This document shows, in pieces, positions 17,644 through 24,410 of a DNA stretch of 64,000 nucleotides. Positions within the stretch are counted from its first letter, which is position 1, and every line of letters starts with the position of its first letter. The stretch is from Bacteroidales bacterium UBA6248 (GTDB lineage Bacteria > Bacteroidota > Bacteroidia > Bacteroidales > Lentimicrobiaceae), in contig DJVU01000067.1 of assembly GCA_002441345.1 (NCBI GenBank), forward strand, positions 5,638-69,637. The letters run 5' to 3'. The notes beneath the pieces were generated by a model, which worked only from the letters and a program-made list of their open reading frames with translations, was not told the DNA's origin and made no database searches. The position numbers and the translations under genes were made by a program.

Positions 17644-18108
17644 TTATTCCTCGGTTTCGTTGATCTGACCCATAACATCTTCTGCCAGTGCCGAGAAATC
17701 ACCCAGCGATTCGCTGATCGAAGATTCGTATTTATCCTTATCCCAGATTTCTATCATATTGAGCGCAGAAGCCAGTACGATCGGACCGCTGATGCCTGCA
17801 AATACCGCCAGATCCTTGGGAATCAAAAGCCTTCCGGTCTGGTCAAGCTCCACTTCCCTGACCCCGGCCATGAATACCCGGATAAAATCGTTGTTCTTCT
17901 TAACAAAACGGTTCAGCTTGTTTACCCCTTTCACCGCACGGTTCCATTCCGAACGGGGATAAAGCTCCAGACAGGACTGGAATATGCTGCGCTTCAGGAT
18001 AAAACCTTCGGACAGGATAGACTCCAGCTGACTCTTCAGCGCCGAAGGAAGAAGCAGCCTCCCCTTGGAATCAACCTTACAGTCATGTACTCCGATGATT
18101 TCTACCAT
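17644..18108 (-). CDS. mraZ: Transcriptional regulator MraZ
   Basis: DNA-binding protein of the AbrB-like swapped-hairpin fold that in E. coli and mycoplasmas regulates its own dcw operon. It shows the two tandem MraZ half-domains: a first copy with DSKGRLLLPSALK (about 11-23) and a second with DQTGRLLIPKDLA (about 91-103). Its 154 residues are normal. It is the first gene of the minus-strand operon and has a striking three-copy repeat 40-70 bp upstream that is a likely binding site. Confidence 0.93.
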   Translation of the reverse strand: MVEIIGVHDCKVDSKGRLLLPSALKSQLESILSEGFILKRSIFQSCLELYPRSEWNRAVKGVNKLNRFVKKNNDFIRVFMAGVREVELDQTGRLLIPKDLAVFAGISGPIVLASALNMIEIWDKDKYESSISESLGDFSALAEDVMGQINETEE

Positions 18109-18132
18109 GATAGATTTTACCGTTTAGTGGCG

Positions 18133-18140
18133 TAAATATA
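18133..18140 (-). promoter_or_regulatory. Possible -7 box of the mraZ/dcw promoter
   Basis: TATATTTA on the minus strand (7 of 8 to TAnnTTTG), 25 bp before the mraZ ATG. No TTTG is found at the expected -33 spacing, where the MraZ repeat array lies instead. This fits a promoter whose upstream contacts are replaced or blocked by MraZ. Confidence 0.4.
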
Positions 18141-18147
18141 GTATGGA

Positions 18148-18176
18148 TTTACCACTTTTTACCACTTTTTACCACT
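18148..18176 (-). promoter_or_regulatory. MraZ-box array, three 10-bp direct repeats
   Basis: On the minus strand the unit AGTGGTAAA(A/T) occurs three times in a row at exactly 10-bp spacing. MraZ is known to bind tandem short G-rich repeats about 10 bp apart upstream of mraZ in other bacteria. Position 40-70 bp before the mraZ start and one-turn spacing make this the probable operator of the whole division operon. Confidence 0.75.
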
Positions 18177-18764
18177 ATTGTTGATAACTTTTTGATGAAA
18201 AGCGGGCTAAATGTATTTTTTTGCGTGGTAATTAAATGTTATTCAAGTATTTACAATTGATTCTCTCGTGCCCGGGTACTAAAAGGTATTCACAGCGCGT
18301 AATCCCGGGAATGGTATTTATTGACTTAAACCATCCGATTATCTTTTATTTCCGGCCGGAAAAACTATTCGGTTTTTCGCTAACGCTCAGCTTTACTTTG
18401 ACTTACATGTTATAAAAGAATGGAAGGCTGGCGGAGTCTGAGCCGCCGCAGGATCTCCTGTGTGCGTTACGGATGTTCTGGCATCCTGAATGGAAAGAAG
18501 CGGAGTGAAGAACAGAATAATATCTTGTGAAAGGTTCCGGACAAGAGTATTTGATACTGCTTTTTGTTTCATTCAGCACTTTTTCGTCAGGCTTAACCGG
18601 CCCCGGACGGGCGTTCCGACAGCCTGATTTCAGTAAGATTCATGTGTGTGCTTTGTCGGTTTACTGCATGCGGGATCTTTATTTCAAAGGGACCTCACGG
18701 TATTACGGTCGAAAAAATGAATAAATTTGCCATTGGGAATATGCATGGGATTTAGCCGTAGTGT
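18177..18764. other. 588-bp gap between the dcw promoter and the lipid operon
   Basis: No convincing gene. The part next to the MraZ boxes is AT-rich. A GC-richer patch (about 18420-18520) contains an inverted repeat GGCGG/CCGCC at about 18431-18448 and short open frames of 36 and 65 codons with no family resemblance. It may be a decayed gene or dispersed repeat. Confidence 0.4.
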
Positions 18765-18795
18765 TTTGATTTCGCCGTAATTTCATGTAGATTTG
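18765..18795 (+). promoter_or_regulatory. Promoter of the acyltransferase-engB operon
   Basis: TTTG (18765-18768), a 19 bp spacer, then TAGATTTG (18788-18795), an exact match to both Bacteroidota boxes. The expected start of transcription is near 18800, 30 nt before the first gene. Confidence 0.85.
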
Positions 18796-18829
18796 TATAA
18801 ATTTTAAAAAGACAACATTCAATCGCGAC

Positions 18830-19693
18830 ATGAATCTGCAGGATCAGGAGGCAGCCGGTAGTTATTCCGATTTTATTGACCTTGAAAAAGTTATTGCCGG
18901 GAAGAATCCCCGTTTGCTTAAAATTCTGCCAGGTTTTCTGATCCGTTATTTAAAGCGGATCATCCACCAGGATGAGTTAAACAAGAGTCTGCGGAAGCAC
19001 CGTGATTTGTCGGGTCATGAATTTCTTGACGCCATTCTGAGGGATTTCGGAGCCAATATTGTTATCCGGGGTGAAAAATTCCTCATGGAATCCGAACGTA
19101 TGGTGGTGGTTTCGAACCATCCGCTGGGCGGGCTCGACGGGATGGCGCTGATGTATGCAGTCGGGAAGTACAGACCCGATATTGTTGCCCCGGTCAACGA
19201 CTTTCTGCTTCACCTCCCCAATCTGCGGCCTCTGTTTATTCCGATAAACAAGCACGGCTCCAATGCCTCCAATATTCAGGCATTTGATAAGGCTTTTTCT
19301 TCGCAGAAAACGATACTGTATTTCCCTGCCGGTTTATGCAGCCGCAAAACCGGAGGCGAGATTCTTGACCTCGAATGGAAAAAGACATTTCTGAGCAAAG
19401 CCCGTCGTTTTCAGCGCGATATATTACCCGTGCATATCAGCGGAAGAAATTCCAACTTTTTTTACAACCTTGCCAACCTCCGCAAGAAGCTTGGAATAAA
19501 AGCAAACATAGAGATGCTCTATCTTGTGGATGAAATGTTTAAGCAAAAAAATAAGGATATAATTATTACCTTTGGTAAGCCCATTCCACTTGAAGTGTTT
19601 GACAAACGGCACAACGACCGCGACTGGGCTGCCTTGCTGAGGAAGCATACCTACCGGCTCGAAGTCGAACCAGAGGCAGTTTTTGTCGACTAA
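18830..19693 (+). CDS. Lysophospholipid-type O-acyltransferase, probable glycine/ornithine lipid synthesis
   Basis: A 287-residue PlsC-like acyltransferase. The catalytic His-Asp motif appears as NHPLGGLD (H97, D103) and a second block as LYFPAGLCSRK (about 165-176), equivalent to the FPEG region. No membrane helix is obvious. It is 17 bp upstream of an OlsB-like N-acyltransferase. In Bacteroides thetaiotaomicron a comparable pair (GlsA O-acyltransferase, GlsB N-acyltransferase) makes glycine lipids, and elsewhere OlsF fuses the two for ornithine lipids. The pairing suggests the second acylation step of an aminolipid, but the amino acid cannot be read from sequence. A generic acyltransferase remains possible. 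Confidence 0.75.
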   Translation: MNLQDQEAAGSYSDFIDLEKVIAGKNPRLLKILPGFLIRYLKRIIHQDELNKSLRKHRDLSGHEFLDAILRDFGANIVIRGEKFLMESERMVVVSNHPLGGLDGMALMYAVGKYRPDIVAPVNDFLLHLPNLRPLFIPINKHGSNASNIQAFDKAFSSQKTILYFPAGLCSRKTGGEILDLEWKKTFLSKARRFQRDILPVHISGRNSNFFYNLANLRKKLGIKANIEMLYLVDEMFKQKNKDIIITFGKPIPLEVFDKRHNDRDWAALLRKHTYRLEVEPEAVFVD

Positions 19694-19710
19694 ACTACTG
19701 TTAACCAAAA

Positions 19711-20655
19711 ATGAACCAGATGAAGATGGAAAAGATCATCCCGCCTGTTGAACGGGAAGTTCTTGAGGCTGAACTTTCACCCGACAAAATGATCCGGGTC
19801 ACCAATAACGGAAACAACCAGATCTATATCGTCAATCATTTTAATTCCCCCAATGTTACCCGCGAAATCGGCAGACTACGTGAAATTACATTCCGTGATG
19901 CCGGAGGCGGAACAGGGCTCGACTGTGATCTGGATTATTTCGATACCTGCGAGAACCCATTCGAACAGCTGATCGTATGGAATCCGGATGACCGGGAGAT
20001 TATCGGAGGCTACCGCTTTTTGCACTGCAAATTCCTGAAAAAGGGCGAGGATGGTGAGTTCCATACCCCTACATTCAAAATATTCCGCTATTCCGAAGAG
20101 TTCGTCTCCGAGTACCTGCCCCATACCATTGAGCTTGGCCGTTCGTTTGTTCAGCCTGCTTATCAGCCCATTAACAACATACACAAAGGGCTTTACTCAC
20201 TCGATAATATATGGGACGGACTGGGTGCTTTATTGCTGATGTATCCCGATACCCAGTACTTTTTCGGGAAGATTACCATGTATCCCGACTTTAACCGTAA
20301 AGGACGCGACCTTATTCTGACGTTTATGGAGAAGTACTTCGGCGACAACGATAATCTGGTGTATCCTGTAATACCGCTGCGCCTCGATACCGATCCGGAT
20401 TTCCTCGAGCAGGCTTTTCCCCACGGTGTTTATGAGAAAGATTATAAGGTGCTGATTCAATTGGTCAGAGGGCTTGGAGAGAACATACCGCCCCTGGTGA
20501 ATGCATACATGAATCTTTCCTCAACCATGAAATACTTCGGAACTGCCATCAACGATGAGTTTGGCGCAGTGGAAGAGTCGGGCATCATTCTTACCATTCG
20601 TGATATTTACGAGATGAAGATCGAGCGTCATCTTACCATTAACAAAAAAGGTTGA
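19711..20655 (+). CDS. OlsB/GlsB-like N-acyltransferase (GNAT fold)
   Basis: A 314-residue protein of the hemolysin/OlsB-like GNAT group. Motifs supporting this are DCDLDYFDTCENPFEQLIVW, GGYRFLHC (about 92-99) and ELGRSFVQPAYQ (about 142-153), the last resembling the ELGRS core of ornithine-lipid N-acyltransferases. The predicted reaction is N-acylation of an amino acid with a hydroxy-fatty acid from ACP, giving the lyso form for the preceding O-acyltransferase. It overlaps the next gene, engB, by 1 bp (TGATG). Confidence 0.75.
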   Translation: MNQMKMEKIIPPVEREVLEAELSPDKMIRVTNNGNNQIYIVNHFNSPNVTREIGRLREITFRDAGGGTGLDCDLDYFDTCENPFEQLIVWNPDDREIIGGYRFLHCKFLKKGEDGEFHTPTFKIFRYSEEFVSEYLPHTIELGRSFVQPAYQPINNIHKGLYSLDNIWDGLGALLLMYPDTQYFFGKITMYPDFNRKGRDLILTFMEKYFGDNDNLVYPVIPLRLDTDPDFLEQAFPHGVYEKDYKVLIQLVRGLGENIPPLVNAYMNLSSTMKYFGTAINDEFGAVEESGIILTIRDIYEMKIERHLTINKKG

Positions 20656-21275
20656 TGATTATCCGAACTGCTGATTTTCTTGTAAGCAATACCGATCCCT
20701 CGCGTTGTCCTGCTGCCGAAATGCCCGAATATGCCTTTATCGGCAGGTCAAACGTTGGAAAATCATCGCTTATCAACATGCTGCTGGGTCGAAAAAACCT
20801 TGCACGAACCTCGTCAACACCCGGTAAAACCCGCCTGATCAATCACTTTGTCATCAACGGGGAATGGTATCTTGTTGACTTGCCGGGGTACGGGTATGCG
20901 CGCATATCAAAAACCGAACGCGAAAAGTGGGAAACCATGATCCGGAATTATCTGAGGCGCCGGCCAAATCTGGTCACTACGTTTATCCTGGTCGATTCGC
21001 GTATCGAACCCAAACAGGTTGACATTGATTTTATCAACTGGTGCGGTAAGGAGCAGATTCCGTTTACCATTATTTTTACCAAGGCCGATAAGATTTCCGA
21101 AAATCAGCTGGCTTCCGGTTTGTCGCAATTTATGGGTAAACTCGCCGAGCACTGGGAAGTGCTTCCGCAATACCTGGTTACTTCATCCGAAACAGCCCGC
21201 GGCAGAGACGAAGTCCATAATCTTATAGAAGAAGGGAATGAGGCCTACCGGTCGTTCAGCAAAGGGAACACATAA
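20655..21275 (+). CDS. engB: Ribosome biogenesis GTP-binding protein EngB/YsxC
   Basis: TRAFAC-class GTPase needed for large-subunit assembly. G1 is GRSNVGKS (30-37), with G3 DLPGYGYA and G4 TKAD readable downstream. The open frame could begin at a TTG at 20652, but the ATG at 20655 overlapping the previous stop is the better start (206 residues). It is the last gene of a three-gene unit with the lipid acyltransferases; no functional link is implied beyond co-transcription. A strong hairpin follows. Confidence 0.94.
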   Translation: MIIRTADFLVSNTDPSRCPAAEMPEYAFIGRSNVGKSSLINMLLGRKNLARTSSTPGKTRLINHFVINGEWYLVDLPGYGYARISKTEREKWETMIRNYLRRRPNLVTTFILVDSRIEPKQVDIDFINWCGKEQIPFTIIFTKADKISENQLASGLSQFMGKLAEHWEVLPQYLVTSSETARGRDEVHNLIEEGNEAYRSFSKGNT

Positions 21276-21303
21276 AAAAGCGGGGCATCTGCCCCGCTTT
21301 TTC
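21274..21303. terminator. Bidirectional terminator between engB and the biotin carrier gene
   Basis: AAAAAGCGGGGCA and its complement flank a 3-nt loop, giving a GC-rich stem with A and T runs on either side. It serves both convergent units and partly overlaps the engB stop codon. Confidence 0.9.
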
Positions 21304-21311
21304 GTTAAGCT

Positions 21312-21641
21312 TTAACTCTGTTCGAGTTGCACCAGCAAGTAATTCTTGGTAACGGTCTCGCCGGATTTTACATTTATTTTCGCGACCACGCCATCCACCG
21401 GTGATATAAGGTTGTTAACCATCTTCATGGCTTCGAGTTCGAGGAGCTGATCGCCCTGTTTTACCCTGGCACCCTCTTTTACGAAAATCTTTCGTATGGT
21501 TCCGGGTATAAAGGAGACAATCCTGTTGTAATCGACCGGTTCGTAGTTTTTCCTCGCCAGGTATTTGCGTGTGAGGGTGGTTTTGTACTTAACGTTGTCG
21601 ATTATAATGGTTTTGAATGCAGAAGTAACGTTTTCTTCCAT
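21312..21641 (-). CDS. Biotin carboxyl carrier protein (acyl-CoA carboxylase/decarboxylase subunit)
   Basis: A 109-residue biotinyl-domain protein. The biotin attachment motif EAMKM is at 71-75 (biotinyl Lys73), in the usual SPVDGVV... beta-barrel context. There is no long Ala/Pro linker. It lies 11 bp after the carboxyltransferase gene on the same strand, so the two probably form one enzyme, shuttling carboxybiotin. Biotin would be attached by the BirA encoded at 59.3 kb. Confidence 0.88.
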   Translation of the reverse strand: MEENVTSAFKTIIIDNVKYKTTLTRKYLARKNYEPVDYNRIVSFIPGTIRKIFVKEGARVKQGDQLLELEAMKMVNNLISPVDGVVAKINVKSGETVTKNYLLVQLEQS

Positions 21642-21652
21642 AGCGTGCTGAA

Positions 21653-23200
21653 TTAGAATGGAGGTATTCCATGTTTCTTATTCGGGCGGATCTCCGACTT
21701 TTCGGAGGAGATCTCGAGGGCATGCACCAGCATATTGCGGGTTTCGGCAGGCTCGATTACAGCATCAACATAACCGTAAGCAGCGGCAACGTAAGGATTG
21801 GCAAACTTTTCCTTGTATTCTTTGATTTTTAGCTTGCGCATCTCTTCCGGATTTTCGGCATTTTTAATTTCGTTCCGGAAAATGATGTTGGCAGCTCCTT
21901 CCGGACCCATAACAGCAATTTCTGCAGTTGGCCAGGCAAATACGAAATCAGCTCTCAGATGGCTTGAACACATGGCAATATAACCTCCGCCGTAAGCTTT
22001 GCGGAGTATAACCGTCATCTTGGGAACGGTTGCTTCAGAGTATGCATACAACACTTTGGCGCCATGGCGGATAACCCCTGCATGCTCCTGATCAACGCCC
22101 GGAAGGTAACCCGGAAGATCGACCAGGGTAACCAGCGGAATGTTGAAAGCATCGCAGTACCGGATAAAGCGGGCAGCTTTGTCGGACGAGTCAACGTCGA
22201 GTACTCCGGCAAGAACCAGCGGCTGATTGGCAACAAAACCAACCGTATTGCCGTTGAGGCGGGCAAAGCCAATTACGATATTGGCTGCAAACATACTCTG
22301 TACTTCAAAAAATTCGGAATCATCCACTATGGATCTGATGACGTCTTTTACATCGTAAGGCTGCCTTGGATTCGTCGGGAAAATCTTGTCAATGTTGTAA
22401 TTACGGCTGCGGGGCGGTTTCTTGGGGAAGGCTTCCGCCTTCTTGATGTTGTTCCAGGGAATGAAACTGCACAGGGTCTTGATCTGTTCAAAACACTCCT
22501 GCTCGCTTTCAGCAAAGAAATGGGCATTTCCCGTAATCTCGCTCTGAACCCGGGCTCCGCCAAGCTCCTCCATCGAAATCTCTTCACCCAGTACGGTCTT
22601 AATTACCTCAGGACCCGTAATGAACATCTTTGAGATTTTGTCCACAACAAATACAAAATCGGTAAGGGCAGGAGAGTATACAGCACCTCCGGCACAAGGC
22701 CCGAGAATTACACTAATCTGGGGAATAACACCCGATGCCTGCGTGTTGCGGTAAAAAATCTCACCATATCCTGCAAGCGAATTAACCCCCTCCTGAATAC
22801 GGGCACCGCCCGAATCGTTGATCCCGATAATGGGAACCTTTAACTTCATCGCATGATCCATGATCTTGGTGATCTTCTTGGCGTGCATCCAGCCAAGCGA
22901 TCCTCCTGCCACGGTGAAATCCTGTGCGTATATACAAACCGGATACCCGTTGATGGTACCCGTACCCGTAATAACACCGTCACCGGGCAAATATTTGTCG
23001 CCCATGTTGAAGTCCTTACCGGCATGCTCTACAAACAGGTCATACTCGTGGAACGATTTGGGGTCAACCAGGGCAATGATTCGCTCGCGGGCCGTCATCT
23101 TTCCCGTTGCTTTCTGCTTCTCAATAGCTACCTGGCCTCCTCCCATCAACGCATCACGCATCCTCTTCTTGAGGTCTGTTGTCTTTTTGGTTAATGACAT
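21653..23200 (-). CDS. Acyl-CoA carboxylase beta subunit / methylmalonyl-CoA decarboxylase alpha subunit
   Basis: Crotonase-fold carboxyltransferase of 515 residues, of the PccB/MmdA group, moving CO2 between biotin and propionyl- or methylmalonyl-CoA. Evidence includes GINDSGGARIQEGVNSLAGYGEIF (about 122-145), ILGPCAGGAVYSPALTDF, and the C-terminal half-domain VDLPGYLPG and KAYGGGYIAM. In Bacteroidales such proteins usually serve propionate formation from succinate. Neither a biotin carboxylase nor the membrane decarboxylase beta subunit is adjacent, so sequence alone does not tell carboxylase from decarboxylase. Confidence 0.88.
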   Translation of the reverse strand: MSLTKKTTDLKKRMRDALMGGGQVAIEKQKATGKMTARERIIALVDPKSFHEYDLFVEHAGKDFNMGDKYLPGDGVITGTGTINGYPVCIYAQDFTVAGGSLGWMHAKKITKIMDHAMKLKVPIIGINDSGGARIQEGVNSLAGYGEIFYRNTQASGVIPQISVILGPCAGGAVYSPALTDFVFVVDKISKMFITGPEVIKTVLGEEISMEELGGARVQSEITGNAHFFAESEQECFEQIKTLCSFIPWNNIKKAEAFPKKPPRSRNYNIDKIFPTNPRQPYDVKDVIRSIVDDSEFFEVQSMFAANIVIGFARLNGNTVGFVANQPLVLAGVLDVDSSDKAARFIRYCDAFNIPLVTLVDLPGYLPGVDQEHAGVIRHGAKVLYAYSEATVPKMTVILRKAYGGGYIAMCSSHLRADFVFAWPTAEIAVMGPEGAANIIFRNEIKNAENPEEMRKLKIKEYKEKFANPYVAAAYGYVDAVIEPAETRNMLVHALEISSEKSEIRPNKKHGIPPF

Positions 23201-23265
23201 ATCCGAAGATTTAGATAATTTTCGTTTTTATCCCTGATGCCGGAGCGGGTTTCCGGCAAAGCAAA

Positions 23266-23295
23266 CAAAGGTAATACATAATTTAGGATACCAAC
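23266..23295 (-). promoter_or_regulatory. Promoter of the carboxyltransferase-biotin carrier operon
   Basis: TACCTTTG (23266-23273, minus strand), exact -7 box, with GTTG (23292-23295) 18 bp upstream as a three-of-four -33 box. The leader would be about 60 nt. Confidence 0.6.
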
Positions 23296-23524
23296 CTCAC
23301 CTAAGTTGAAAAACGTGGTTTTTAAGGTATTTTTAATATGTTAAATAGCTGATAAACAGTAGTATACTTAGATTTTTGCCGGGTTTTGAACACTTCTGCA
23401 ATCGATTGAAAAAGTCCGGATCATTAAATTATTTTACTGATTTTCGGACGTTTTTGCCTCAAACAGGATACATTTTTGCCGAATATTAGCCCTCAATATC
23501 CTTTTCGGGCCTTTGTCAATCCCT
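23296..23524. other. Intergenic stretch between divergent promoters
   Basis: AT-rich sequence with no open frame of note, no repeat and no tRNA-like structure. It separates the divergent promoters of the carboxyltransferase operon and the YjbR-like gene. Confidence 0.5.
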
Positions 23525-23556
23525 CTTGCCCTTTCCTGTGTTTTATTGTAAGTTTG
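23525..23556 (+). promoter_or_regulatory. Promoter of the YjbR-like gene
   Basis: CTTG (23525-23528), a 20 bp spacer and TAAGTTTG (23549-23556), an exact -7 box. The leader would be about 55 nt. Confidence 0.6.
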
Positions 23557-23614
23557 TGCTGGAGCACCGGAAGACCTTTTATGCCTGAGTGTCTTTCCCA
23601 ATAGAACGTATCGT

Positions 23615-23950
23615 ATGAATATTGAAGAATTGCGTGAGTTTTGCCTTTCCCTTCCGGGGACAACCGAGCATTTTCCGTTTGATGAATCTACGCTTGTTTT
23701 TAAGGTGAACGGCAGAATGTATGCCCTTACCGATCTTGTTGACCCTCTTGCTGTAGCCGTAAAATGCGACCCCGAACTGGCCCTTGAACTCCGGGAGCGC
23801 TATCCCGCAGTCAAACCCGGATATCACATGAATAAAAAACACTGGAATACCGTTTCCATCGACGGTACAATTCCCGACCGCCTGATCCGGGAATGGATAG
23901 AAACGTCGTATAGCTTGATAGAAAAGAAAAGCCGGGGTAAAAAAGCCTGA
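23615..23950 (+). CDS. MmcQ/YjbR family protein
   Basis: A 111-residue single-domain protein of the MmcQ/YjbR family, with a fold like the CyaY/double-wing DNA-binding group and no settled function. Family features are NIEELREFCLSLPGTTEHFPF at the N-terminus (start of the domain), the LVFKVNGRMYALTDL strand pair (about 29-43), and the GYHMNKKHWNTV core (about 69-80). It stands alone with its own promoter. The name suggests DNA binding but this is not shown for most members. Confidence 0.88.
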   Translation: MNIEELREFCLSLPGTTEHFPFDESTLVFKVNGRMYALTDLVDPLAVAVKCDPELALELRERYPAVKPGYHMNKKHWNTVSIDGTIPDRLIREWIETSYSLIEKKSRGKKA

Positions 23951-24071
23951 TCAGTTCCGGATCTCCGGACTGCTGCTCAGGGACTGTTTGTTTTACACGG
24001 AAAGTAAATCCGCAGGGTCTGTATGTTATACTATACTAAGGTATACCTGCAGAATTGACAGTTAATTCGGA

Positions 24072-24320
24072 TTATCCCTGCTTTTCACGGATTTTGAAAA
24101 CATCGGCCAGCAGATATCCTATTGCAGCACCCCATAATATGCTCATATACGGGTTGGAAGTAATGGCACAGCTTCCGGAATTACAGCCTATGGTCCGGTA
24201 ATAGATAAAACCGCCCAGCGCACCGAGCAGCAATCCGGCAATGTTTTTCAGGGTATTGCGTGAAGTAATCCAGCGGTTAAATTTTTCAGAAAGGCTTGAA
24301 CCAGTATCGGGGGTACTCAT
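24072..24320 (-). CDS. Small two-helix membrane protein (DUF6132-like)
   Basis: An 82-residue protein with two predicted membrane helices (about 25-43 and 57-74), joined by a loop containing GCNSGSCAITSNP with Cys46 and Cys51. This loop resembles DUF6132 proteins of Bacteroidota, which I recognise by motif only. The paired cysteines, in a short hydrophilic loop, could bind metal or form a disulfide. The N-terminus is polar and there is no signal peptide. It lies downstream of mutS2 with a 90 bp gap. Function unknown. Confidence 0.72.
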   Translation of the reverse strand: MSTPDTGSSLSEKFNRWITSRNTLKNIAGLLLGALGGFIYYRTIGCNSGSCAITSNPYMSILWGAAIGYLLADVFKIREKQG

Positions 24321-24410
24321 TTTTTTTAATTTTTATATGCAGTTGTGTGCATATCAACAAAGATGCCGTGTTAAAGTTCATGCCATTTTCCGGCAGACTG
24401 CCGGAGAAAC

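Noticed and set aside
18527..18724. 65-codon plus-strand frame
   Set aside because: No family pattern, no promoter box before it, and irregular composition; likely chance.
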